The notes under the pieces are model-generated. The model saw nothing but the letters and a program-made list of their open reading frames with translations. It was not told the origin of the DNA and ran no database searches. Made by a program: the position numbers and the translations under genes. DNA of 6,479 bases, taken from NCBI GenBank assembly GCA_964389805.1, contig CAYMFU010000051.1:1-6479 (forward strand). Reading direction: 5' to 3'. The DNA comes from JAGTVG01 sp964389805 (GTDB lineage: Bacteria > Bacteroidota > Bacteroidia > Cytophagales > Cyclobacteriaceae). Shown piece by piece: positions 1 to 6,479 of the stretch; the first letter of the stretch is position 1, and each line of letters begins with the position of its first letter.

Positions 1-1131
1 GAATTTTAAAAACAACATGCTTTCTTCAGGAGTATAAGGGAAGGAAGATAGGGCAGCTGTAGGAGATATCACACCCAGATCCTGATCAGGCCTGTGGCTG
101 GAATACCCATTTATTGAATAACTTGAGCTTAATCCCCAGCAATTGCTACCGTAGCCTTTATGATCATTAGGATTTTGAAGGCAATGCGTATAATGGATCA
201 AGGCATGATTTTTATTTAGTTCCCAATAATCAGCATATCGGTCATGGAGTTTTTTTGGATTCAGGCCAAGATACGAATAATGTGCCCAGAATAAAGGCCC
301 TACAGGTGAGTCATTTGTCTCATAGTGATCCAGCACAGTCTTAAAACCCAGGTATTCCTGATTTGAAATGATTGCTCCATCCCTGGCCCATCCTTTGTGA
401 TAGACTTCGGCCTGAATGGGGTAGGTGGGAGAAGATGCGGCTAATATATACATGATCAGACATTCGTTATAACCCCCAACCGGGAAATTCATATCCCATC
501 CGTAATTTGGAGACCAGTGCCAGTATAGAACATGCTCACCGTCTCTTGTATGCCAGTTCCATTCAACGTCAAGCCAGAGTTTATTAATCTTATCAGCCAG
601 TTGTTGTTCTTCTTCATTGCCTTCCATAAAATACTGCCGGGCACATAGAAGTCCTTGTATCAGGAAAGAAGTTTCCACCAGGTCTCCGCCATCGTCCTTT
701 TGGCTGAATGGTTTAATCTTGCCGGTGTCGCCATACCACCAATGCGGCCATACCCCATGGAACCTGTCCGCATTTTCAAGGAAATCCATAATTTTTAGCA
801 TCCTTTTGAAGCCTTCTTCCCGGCTTATGAAACCGCGCTCAATGCCTGCCAGTATAGCCATGATCCCAAAGCCTGATCCGCCCGATGTGATCACATTCTG
901 ATCATTTTGCGGATAAATACCGTCCATATGGATCCGCTCCCGGGCAAGGCCTGATATCGGTTCGGCACCTTCCCAAAAATAATTAAAAGTCTGATATTGT
1001 ACTAAAGTAAGAAGTGAATCCTCGGAGATTTCTTCATTTTGAAATGAATTGACCTGAGGTATATCTCCTTGTTTAGGAGAACAATTGCAGAGGATTGAAA
1101 AAAGTAAAATGACCAGAAGAGAAGGTCTCAT
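1..1131 (-). CDS. GH144 / PF10091 glycoamylase-like lipoprotein, probable endo-beta-1,2-glucanase (3' end outside the window)
   Basis: I read 377 codons in one frame with no stop, from ATG at 1131-1129 to the left edge, so the C-terminus is missing (roughly 60-90 residues, judged from memory of family length). An in-frame TGA at 1143-1141 fixes this ATG as the most upstream start. Residues 1-17 are a short lipoprotein signal: R2, a hydrophobic run 5-14, and Cys17 in LCNC, a loose lipobox with Asn at -1. The rest follows the 'glucoamylase family' pattern: YFWEGAEPISGLARER (51-66), TSGGSGFGIMA (82-92), PHWW, KDDGGDLVETSF (145-156), YWHWSPNYGW (203-212), NECL (222-225), GYGSNCWGL (326-334), ISPTAALSSFPYTPE (355-369). 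D146, D150 and E223 match in spacing the acidic cleft residues reported for C. pinensis CpSGL (D135, D139, E211, from memory). The predicted role is hydrolysis of beta-1,2-glucan by an (alpha/alpha)6-barrel enzyme in the periplasm or outer membrane. Family call is strong; substrate is inferred, since many members are untested. Confidence 0.88.
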   Translation of the reverse strand, partial: MRPSLLVILLFSILCNCSPKQGDIPQVNSFQNEEISEDSLLTLVQYQTFNYFWEGAEPISGLARERIHMDGIYPQNDQNVITSGGSGFGIMAILAGIERGFISREEGFKRMLKIMDFLENADRFHGVWPHWWYGDTGKIKPFSQKDDGGDLVETSFLIQGLLCARQYFMEGNEEEQQLADKINKLWLDVEWNWHTRDGEHVLYWHWSPNYGWDMNFPVGGYNECLIMYILAASSPTYPIQAEVYHKGWARDGAIISNQEYLGFKTVLDHYETNDSPVGPLFWAHYSYLGLNPKKLHDRYADYWELNKNHALIHYTHCLQNPNDHKGYGSNCWGLSSSYSINGYSSHRPDQDLGVISPTAALSSFPYTPEESMLFLKF

Positions 1132-1154
1132 ATCCGTTTTTCAAATAAAAGTAA

Positions 1155-1188
1155 CAAAATTTTATCGACTACCTGAGGATTTGCCAAA
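1155..1188 (-). promoter_or_regulatory. Weak Bacteroidota-type promoter candidate for the GH144 gene
   Basis: On the minus strand a TTTG (1188-1185) is followed 20 bases later by TAAAATTTTG (1164-1155). This resembles the Bacteroidota -33 TTTG and -7 TAnnTTTG elements, but the -7 box fits only if extra bases are allowed. Transcription would start near 1148, giving a leader of about 17 bases before the ATG at 1131. No clear Shine-Dalgarno site is present; the ATG is preceded by AAAAACGGAT. Read-through from the upstream gene is an equal possibility. Confidence 0.2.
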
Positions 1189-1191
1189 TCC
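1177..1191 (-). other. Small hairpin overlapping the stop codon of the giant gene
   Basis: The minus strand reads GGATTT-GGC-AAATCC, a perfect 6-bp inverted repeat around a 3-base loop. It begins at the last base of the TAG stop. No T-run follows directly (next bases TCAGGTAGTC), so it is not a convincing intrinsic terminator. It could be a weak mRNA 3' structure, or chance in AT-rich DNA. Confidence 0.3.
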
Positions 1192-4100
1192 TACTTGATC
1201 AGAGTAACACCGCCCCGTTTCTCATAGATTGTGGGATCCGTATCCGTAATGCTTGTATATTTCATTACATAGGCAAAGGTACCGTTAGGCAGCGGTTCGC
1301 CTAATCTTGTTCCATCCCATTCGAAGTTTTTGTCCTGTGATTCAAATACCGGTTCACCCCATTTGTTAAAGATGATGATTTCGAATTTATCACCCAAATA
1401 GGCGCCGTTAATTGAAAAACTTCTGTTTTTAGGTATGGTCGATTCGGGTGAAAACGCAGTTGGGGCATAAATCAGAGGAACACATACTATTTCAAGAGCG
1501 AAAGTATCCGCCGTTTGACATCCGAAACTATTAATACCGAGACCATTATAAATACCCTCTTCATATAATTCATATATACCCGGATCGATTGGGATCTGGA
1601 TCTGTCCAGTTGTTTCATTGATTAAAATATAGCTTATGAAGTCCCCTGGTTCAAGTTGGACTACTTCATTGGCCGGTGGTTCAGAGCATATCTGATATAA
1701 TGGATCTATATTGGCATCGGTTACCGGTGCCTTTGCCACATTGAGGTTGGCTGTTTCCAGGCATACGCCCCAGGTGGTGAATACATCATATGCGCCTTCA
1801 TTATTTACAATTACTGCCTGGGTATTCAGATTCCCAAGACCTGGCTCAGGGCCAGTCCAGTCGTACGTGTCAATATTCGAAGCAGAAATATTTAATATAT
1901 TGGCTGTTAAAGTGATAGGGCTTCCGTCATCACAGGCAATAGTGGATGTCAGAAATACACTGTATTCAAGGTAAGTCCGGACATCAACAGGGCCATCATT
2001 TCCTTCGCAACCCGTTTGCTGATTAACCACAACCACCGACAGGTTCTGATAGTCGATAAATTCACCGGTAGTTGGAGCTGGTAATTCATTTACACCTCCA
2101 ACCGTGCCGTCAGTCCAGAGGTAAGAATAGTTGGTGCCCGGCGCCGGATTGGCAATTGCCGCATTCAGCAGCACCGAAGTGCCACAGCCGTCACCATTAA
2201 TATCGATCTGAACTAATGGATTTTCCTGCATTATTATTTCAAAATTTTCTGTTACCGGGCAATTCGCTCCTGTAGTATCCTCGGCAGTTACGGTATATGA
2301 TCCGGGAAGTGAAGTCTCCAAAACCGGGAATGTGCCAGAAACGGGGCCACCCCATGTATATATTTGATTTACAAAGATGGCTGTAGGGTCAGGATTAACT
2401 ATCACAGTGGACTGACAGTTGATATACTCAGTAAGAATATTAATTCCCGCTGCAGGCAATTGACTAACCACTATTCCAGTATCTATATTCAGGCATCCAT
2501 TGAAATCGACCTCCAGGTTATAGGTTCCAAATGGAACATTTGATATGGTGTATGGGAAAGGTCCTGCAGAAAGAATAGATCCATTTGCTACGCTGGCACC
2601 TGATGAAATATCAATAAGATTATATGTTATTGGATCAACAAGACCTCCAACAAATGAAACATCAATTTCACCATCAACACATCCGTCTGCAGGGACTGAA
2701 TTAATTGTTGGCGTCCCCGAATCAGGTATTGCCACATTATAGGTTCTTACACAGCCGGATATTTCACTTATTGCCACTAGAGAATAAGTGCCACTAGACA
2801 GACCGGTCAGTCCAACCGGATTGTTGCCCGTATCATAAAGCTCGATCAGGGTATTCGCAGGTGGATTGGGTATGTCAACGGATCCATTACTCAATCCGCA
2901 GGTACTCGGATTTATAGTATATGCAAAATCCGGAATCGGATTCACTGTGATCGTGACTGTATCTTCCAGGAAGCATGTGGTAAGATTGTCTTCCACATTA
3001 ACAGTATATAAGAACGTTCCGGGAACAGAAGTATCTACAGGATGCGTATTGGTAGTATCCGGAGATAAGGCACCATTGATCCTCCATTCGAAGAAATAAC
3101 TTCCCGGATGTAAGCCAGTTTGGAGGTCAGGTACGGCTTCATCCTGACATACCGTAAAATCAGTACCAATATCGTATTGCGGCCGGCCATCGGCAACAAA
3201 GGTGGTATCGGTGGTAGTACATCCATTCACACTTATATTAACATAGGATACCGTTACACTGAATATGCCAGGAGCGGTAACTGGAAATATTCGGTCTGTC
3301 GTTCCATCACTCCATAAATAATTGAAACCTGTAGTTCCGGGAGGATACGCCTCGAGAACTTCCGCTCCGGTACAGATCGCAAAAACTTCCGGAAGTGTGG
3401 TTGGGGGAGGAGGGTCAAGAACAGTAACCACCTGGGTAATCGTTGTATCAAGACCGCATCGGTTATATATATGAAAATCTACATTATAATCACCCGATTC
3501 CATGAATGTATAGGAAGTAGCAATATTGGTATCAAAGAATACGCTTATACTATCCCCAACTTTAGTAATGCTCCACTCATACATATCAATAATTGATGTG
3601 GCCTGTCCGGTCAGGAAGGTTTCCTGGCCCACACATAGTCCGGTTACCGAGGCCGTTGGAGCCCCCACATCCGTAGACATCGTCTGTATAAAGTTTGGAA
3701 GTCCAAGACCACTTGTTTTACCAGCGAGATCAATACCATTTGGATTATATGTCGATGGCTGATCTACCACGTCGTTAGGTGAAATGGTTGCCAGCATACC
3801 GCTACCATTAATGGCTAAATAGATCTGACCGTTGGGTCCCATTTGCAACGCTCCGAATTGAAGGTTTTCTTCCCGCAGCAGGTTCCGGCTGCTGTTTATA
3901 AAATTAATATCCGCAGAATCCAACCTGAATTCATAGAGCCTGGATGTTGCTCCTGTCAGAGATACATACAGTTTATTTGCTGCAGGAGAGAACTCAACAC
4001 CGTATACCTGGTATTCAGGGAACAGTTCTGTGAAATTGATCACCTGGTGGTTGCTGAGTGTAAGTGTAGTATCATTGAAATCAAATAAGTCTACTATATT

Positions 4101-6449
4101 CTGGCCGTTAGACACGAGTGCGACGGCCAACCTGCTTCCATCCGGAGAAAATTTCATATATCCTTCTGAAGATTCTTCCGCCCCGAAATTATGTATGGAA
4201 CCTATACTTTGAAGGATTGGAGGATTGATTCCCTGTGGTGTAATTGGGTACATACGGAAGGTATTATTACCATATTCATGTGCGAGTAGCAGGGCATTGT
4301 TCCCGTAACCACCAAGCGCCGTAATTCTTTCTGTACTTCTTTCAAAGAGCGGGAGATTATCCAGTTTAACTTCTCCAGGATCAGCTCCTGTGATTTCCTT
4401 TATATCTAGTATGGCATATGATACAAAGAAGTCATCATCCCCATTATAAACCTCGCGCGTGGTAAAGATATAATACATGGTTTCGTCCTGAGGAAATGGC
4501 ACAGCTATTACCGACATGGTTGCAGTCTGGTCTCCACCGATGAACTGTCCCAGGATCTCGCCTGTTCTTCCATACACTGTTTCACCATCTGTATAGAACA
4601 GGATCTCACCATTTCGGTCCGAGACTGCTGTACACCCTTCCGGTGCATTCATCACCCCATCGGTTAATGCAATCGGGGGTTGTTCATTAAAATCTATCCC
4701 TGCTTCATTCCCGAAATACCATTTATTATATACTTGAAGTTGAACACCATATTCCGTTACATTGATCGCATCGTAAGAGGTACAAGTACCCGTAGGGGAA
4801 TTATAGGTTCCTACTACCCAGTAATAACCTGTTGTATCTACAGTATAGGTTGGGTCGGTATGCCCGGGTATCGACCACCTGTAATCGATGGCCGGGGGTT
4901 GCGAAGCATCCAGTAATAGTGTTTCGTCCACACATATTGTTGTGTCGGTTGGAAGTTCACTGCCCGATTCACTTCGTAACACCAGCGTGTCAGATTCCAG
5001 GATAAGGACCTGGTTCACAATTATACTATCCCGGCCGTTCAGGTTAGCGTACAAGGTTACCGTATATTGCCCTGCCTGCTGGTATTCATGGACCGGACTG
5101 ATCAGGTTTGATTGAAATCCATCTCCAAAGTCCCAACGGTATGAATTGGCCTGTGGTTCTATTGTAGGATAGAATTTCGTGGAAGTACCGTAGCATGTAC
5201 CGAGTACCTCGAAGCCAAACATATCAAACTCAGGTATTTTGTAGGGGGCTGTCTCAGGGAATTGGCGCCCATTAAAATTTGGCGTAAAATAGGGTTGCTG
5301 GTATACCACCAGGCTGGAAATACTATCTGCATCGGAGATCTGACCAAGCAGAAAAGGGCCTCCGTTATTGGCCCTGAACAGGTGATAAATGTTCTGATCC
5401 GGGCCTCTCTTCAATCCATAACTCCTGAAAACAGGTGATGGCAGGATGGGTTGTAAGGTCCCCCCGGGATTATTCAGGTCGAACTGGTATATCATACCTT
5501 CAACACCATTGCTGCCGTGTCGGGAGATATACAGTTTAGTTCCATCTGGCGACCATTCCGTGTCATAGATGGAATAAATGTCATTTGCCACTGCATCCGG
5601 ATCAAAATTAGCAGTATTTACTACCGGTGAATCATAGGACAATATGCCGGTGGCTATGTCGAAATCAAGAAGGTGCACATTCCTGGCTGTGTCCTGTGGG
5701 GATACTGCAATTTTTCCGGCAGCGAGGCTCCAGGATAAATTTGCAGCCAGCATGTTAGGCATGCCATTAGCCGCGAAATTGACAGAAACTTGACCTGCTA
5801 TATCAAGTCCTGTATCTATAATCGGTGTGACGAGGAAATTAGCTGAATTACTTACGTGAGTGATTAACCAGAATTGAGTACCGATGGCATTCCCAATAAT
5901 GACCATTCCCTCAGATACATTATTAATGCCTGAGTTTATAGGACTAAGCATCCTGCCATATGGAGGAGTTTGTGCATTGGGTGCATTTCCCTGATCGGTC
6001 ATGTCGACTCTCGCCGAATAAATTGTGCCACCAGTTGAATAGCTGGCAGAATTTGCAATGATCAGGTATTGGTCGGTCTGGTTTGGCAGGGCCGTTACGG
6101 CCACCGGTTGATTCGCTATGGTATTTCCATTTAATCCGGCAGAATAACCTGCTATCAACTGATGCCCTTTGTCATAGACCACATTGCCATCACTGTAAAA
6201 CAGCAGGTCTCCTGTAATAGGATCTGTAGCTACAGCACTTCCGCCAATTCCAAAGTTCGGGTTTTGTACGCTGTCCAGTTCAGCTGTAAAATCAGATTTT
6301 CTGAAGGTGATGCTATATATCGATTGACCGTAAAACCAGAAAATATCCGAGTAGTCGACGGTTTGGGCTTTCAAATTATGGTTGAGAGGGAAAAGAATCG
6401 CAATTATCACACATATTCCCAGACTCCTCATTGCGTTTTTATAATACAT
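1191..6449 (-). CDS. Giant multidomain surface protein with tandem beta-propeller/PKD/Ig units and T9SS type B (gliding motility-associated) C-terminal domain
   Basis: This 1752-residue protein is complete; an in-frame TAG at 6479-6477 rules out a longer start. Residues 1-28 are a Sec signal peptide with likely cleavage at LKA|QT. M7 (6431) is an alternative start that gives a more typical signal peptide (MRSLGICVIIAILF). Domains in order: propeller 1 (about 30-408), PKD 1 (about 410-488, with WDFGDG at 439-444), Ig-like (about 502-566), propeller 2 (about 573-922, opening WYFGNEAGIDFN at 577-588), a degenerate PKD 2 (about 930-1012), Ig-like modules to about 1656 that include two SprB-like ones (1184-1233 and 1257-1319), and a CHU_C / TIGR04131-type sorting domain (about 1657-1752, ending GGVTLIK). 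Both propellers carry PD40-like SPDG motifs. Family knowledge says such proteins cross the outer membrane through T9SS, with a PorP/SprF-like partner for type B domains; none is encoded in the window. The likely role is adhesin or surface scaffold; no catalytic motif is visible and the ligand is unknown. Confidence 0.93.
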   Translation of the reverse strand: MYYKNAMRSLGICVIIAILFPLNHNLKAQTVDYSDIFWFYGQSIYSITFRKSDFTAELDSVQNPNFGIGGSAVATDPITGDLLFYSDGNVVYDKGHQLIAGYSAGLNGNTIANQPVAVTALPNQTDQYLIIANSASYSTGGTIYSARVDMTDQGNAPNAQTPPYGRMLSPINSGINNVSEGMVIIGNAIGTQFWLITHVSNSANFLVTPIIDTGLDIAGQVSVNFAANGMPNMLAANLSWSLAAGKIAVSPQDTARNVHLLDFDIATGILSYDSPVVNTANFDPDAVANDIYSIYDTEWSPDGTKLYISRHGSNGVEGMIYQFDLNNPGGTLQPILPSPVFRSYGLKRGPDQNIYHLFRANNGGPFLLGQISDADSISSLVVYQQPYFTPNFNGRQFPETAPYKIPEFDMFGFEVLGTCYGTSTKFYPTIEPQANSYRWDFGDGFQSNLISPVHEYQQAGQYTVTLYANLNGRDSIIVNQVLILESDTLVLRSESGSELPTDTTICVDETLLLDASQPPAIDYRWSIPGHTDPTYTVDTTGYYWVVGTYNSPTGTCTSYDAINVTEYGVQLQVYNKWYFGNEAGIDFNEQPPIALTDGVMNAPEGCTAVSDRNGEILFYTDGETVYGRTGEILGQFIGGDQTATMSVIAVPFPQDETMYYIFTTREVYNGDDDFFVSYAILDIKEITGADPGEVKLDNLPLFERSTERITALGGYGNNALLLAHEYGNNTFRMYPITPQGINPPILQSIGSIHNFGAEESSEGYMKFSPDGSRLAVALVSNGQNIVDLFDFNDTTLTLSNHQVINFTELFPEYQVYGVEFSPAANKLYVSLTGATSRLYEFRLDSADINFINSSRNLLREENLQFGALQMGPNGQIYLAINGSGMLATISPNDVVDQPSTYNPNGIDLAGKTSGLGLPNFIQTMSTDVGAPTASVTGLCVGQETFLTGQATSIIDMYEWSITKVGDSISVFFDTNIATSYTFMESGDYNVDFHIYNRCGLDTTITQVVTVLDPPPPTTLPEVFAICTGAEVLEAYPPGTTGFNYLWSDGTTDRIFPVTAPGIFSVTVSYVNISVNGCTTTDTTFVADGRPQYDIGTDFTVCQDEAVPDLQTGLHPGSYFFEWRINGALSPDTTNTHPVDTSVPGTFLYTVNVEDNLTTCFLEDTVTITVNPIPDFAYTINPSTCGLSNGSVDIPNPPANTLIELYDTGNNPVGLTGLSSGTYSLVAISEISGCVRTYNVAIPDSGTPTINSVPADGCVDGEIDVSFVGGLVDPITYNLIDISSGASVANGSILSAGPFPYTISNVPFGTYNLEVDFNGCLNIDTGIVVSQLPAAGINILTEYINCQSTVIVNPDPTAIFVNQIYTWGGPVSGTFPVLETSLPGSYTVTAEDTTGANCPVTENFEIIMQENPLVQIDINGDGCGTSVLLNAAIANPAPGTNYSYLWTDGTVGGVNELPAPTTGEFIDYQNLSVVVVNQQTGCEGNDGPVDVRTYLEYSVFLTSTIACDDGSPITLTANILNISASNIDTYDWTGPEPGLGNLNTQAVIVNNEGAYDVFTTWGVCLETANLNVAKAPVTDANIDPLYQICSEPPANEVVQLEPGDFISYILINETTGQIQIPIDPGIYELYEEGIYNGLGINSFGCQTADTFALEIVCVPLIYAPTAFSPESTIPKNRSFSINGAYLGDKFEIIIFNKWGEPVFESQDKNFEWDGTRLGEPLPNGTFAYVMKYTSITDTDPTIYEKRGGVTLIK
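1194..1481 (-). other. T9SS type B C-terminal sorting domain (CHU_C / gliding motility-associated), residues about 1657-1752
   Basis: The last 96 residues show the standard order of motifs: APTAFSPES (1662-1670), FSINGAYLGDKFEIIIFNKW (1678-1697), GEPVFES (1698-1704), FEWDGTRLGEPLPNGTFAYV (1709-1728) and the end GGVTLIK. In characterised systems this domain directs passage through the type IX translocon and stays attached or is processed at the surface. The usual 'PNGDGxND' segment after FSP is replaced by STIPKNRSFS, a modest departure from the common form. Confidence 0.92.
1482..3662 (-). repeat. Array of nine cysteine-paired PKD/Ig/SprB-like modules, residues about 930-1656
   Basis: Nine modules follow one another, each with a cysteine near its start and another 49-62 residues later: 939/998, 1026/1077, 1101/1159, 1184/1233, 1257/1319, 1345/1397, 1422/1481, 1506/1563 and 1588/1644. 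The first cysteines are 73-88 residues apart. Several modules have a tryptophan core (YEW 957-959, YLW 1044-1046, FEW 1120-1122, YTW 1364-1366, YLW 1443-1445, YDW 1529-1531). Modules four and five look SprB-like (CGLSNGSVDI, then GLSSGTYSL; CVDGEIDV, then VPFGTYNLEV). The first module is the degenerate PKD 2. The expected structure is a stalk of beta-sandwich domains, each possibly locked by one disulfide. The cysteine pattern is seen directly; disulfide bonding is inferred. Confidence 0.75.
3684..4733 (-). repeat. Propeller 2 (protein repeat, canonical copy), residues about 573-922
   Basis: This second beta-propeller-like region keeps motifs I associate with Bacteroidota T9SS type B proteins: KWYFGNEAGIDFN (576-588), LTDGVMNAPEGCTAVSD (595-611), GEILFYTDGETVYG (614-627), a PD40-like FSPDGSRLAVAL (767-778), FSPAANKLYVSL (820-831), MGPNGQIYLAI (870-880) and GLPNFIQT (916-923). 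It is followed by a PKD-like and then an Ig-like domain, the same order as after propeller 1. Cys606 is its only cysteine. The number of blades cannot be settled by eye. Confidence 0.75.
5226..6362 (-). repeat. Propeller 1 (protein repeat, diverged copy), residues about 30-408
   Basis: This is the N-terminal beta-propeller-like region and the first copy of an internal duplication. Motifs that align with propeller 2 are GDLLFYSDGNVVYDKG (80-95) against GEILFYTDGETVYGRTG, WSPDGTKLYIS (299-309) against FSPAANKLYVS, and RGPDQNIYHL (348-357) against MGPNGQIYLA. The opening WYFGN motif is eroded here to IFWFYGQ (36-42), and the closing GLPNFIQ motif to RQFPETAPY (395-403). The similarity is at protein level only; I saw no long DNA identity, so the duplication is old. 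Propeller boundaries are estimates. Confidence 0.7.
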
Positions 6450-6457
6450 CTGCAGAT

Positions 6458-6465
6458 CAATTATA
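6458..6465 (-). promoter_or_regulatory. Possible -7 element (TATAATTG) upstream of the giant surface protein gene
   Basis: TATAATTG (6465-6458) differs from the Bacteroidota -7 consensus TAnnTTTG at one position. The matching -33 element would lie beyond the right edge, so this cannot be confirmed. If it is real, transcription would begin near 6451, almost on the ATG at 6449. That would favour translation from M7 at 6431, with a leader of about 20 bases. Confidence 0.15.
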
Positions 6466-6479
6466 GGATTTTCAATCTA

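Noticed and set aside
617..901. 94-codon plus-strand open frame
   Set aside because: It lies wholly opposite the GH144 coding frame, whose motifs are conserved throughout, and its translation shows no recognisable domain or low-redundancy signature of its own.
1177..1191. Intrinsic terminator between the two genes
   Set aside because: The stem is only 6 bp and AT-rich with a 3-base loop, and no T-run follows on the minus strand.
2187..2204. DINGDG (residues 1416-1421), like the start of an EF-hand or dockerin calcium loop
   Set aside because: The following residues (CGTSVLLNA) lack the acidic residues needed at loop positions 9 and 12. The segment sits at the first-cysteine strand of an Ig-like module, where other modules have different sequence.
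1711..5347. Several 60-87 codon open frames on both strands inside the giant gene
   Set aside because: All overlap a continuous 1752-codon frame with recognisable domains from end to end. Their translations have no domain and are typical shadows of a long gene.
3684..6362. TolB or peptidase-type WD40 propeller because of the SPDG motifs
   Set aside because: SPDG (PD40-like) motifs occur in many propellers. Context with PKD/Ig modules and a type B sorting domain fits a surface protein, and no peptidase or TolB-specific domain follows.

Overview
The window reads as a piece of a Bacteroidota chromosome (Cytophagia, Saprospiria, Chitinophagia or Flavobacteriia; the order cannot be fixed from the sequence). 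The evidence is a giant secreted protein ending in a gliding-motility-associated, type B sorting domain of the type IX secretion system (T9SS), a lipoprotein of a glycoside hydrolase family common in this phylum, and the lack of clear Shine-Dalgarno sites.

Layout: both genes lie on the minus strand, so the window reads right to left. Bases 6450-6479 are a short leader that begins with an in-frame stop at the window edge. A single 1752-codon gene (1191-6449) fills most of the window. It encodes a signal peptide, a beta-propeller + PKD + Ig unit, a second diverged copy of that unit, a run of further Ig-like and SprB-like modules each with one cysteine pair, and the C-terminal sorting domain. 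A 59-bp gap (1132-1190) holds a small hairpin and a weak promoter candidate. A second gene (1131 down to 1, running off the left edge) encodes a GH144/PF10091 'glycoamylase-like' lipoprotein, the family of the Chitinophaga pinensis endo-beta-1,2-glucanase. There are no RNA genes, mobile elements or CRISPR arrays, and no gene-free stretch over 300 bases.

Working together (inference): the large protein is exported by Sec and then T9SS, and is probably held at or released from the cell surface as an adhesin or scaffold. The hydrolase is probably a Sec-exported lipoprotein in the periplasm or outer membrane that acts on beta-1,2-glucan or a related glucan. Co-orientation and a 59-bp gap allow co-transcription, but the gap also holds a possible separate promoter, so a functional link is unproven. 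I see no clear evidence of an undescribed system. The points most worth a second look are the duplicated propeller unit, the regular cysteine-paired module array, and the pairing of this surface protein with a GH144 enzyme.
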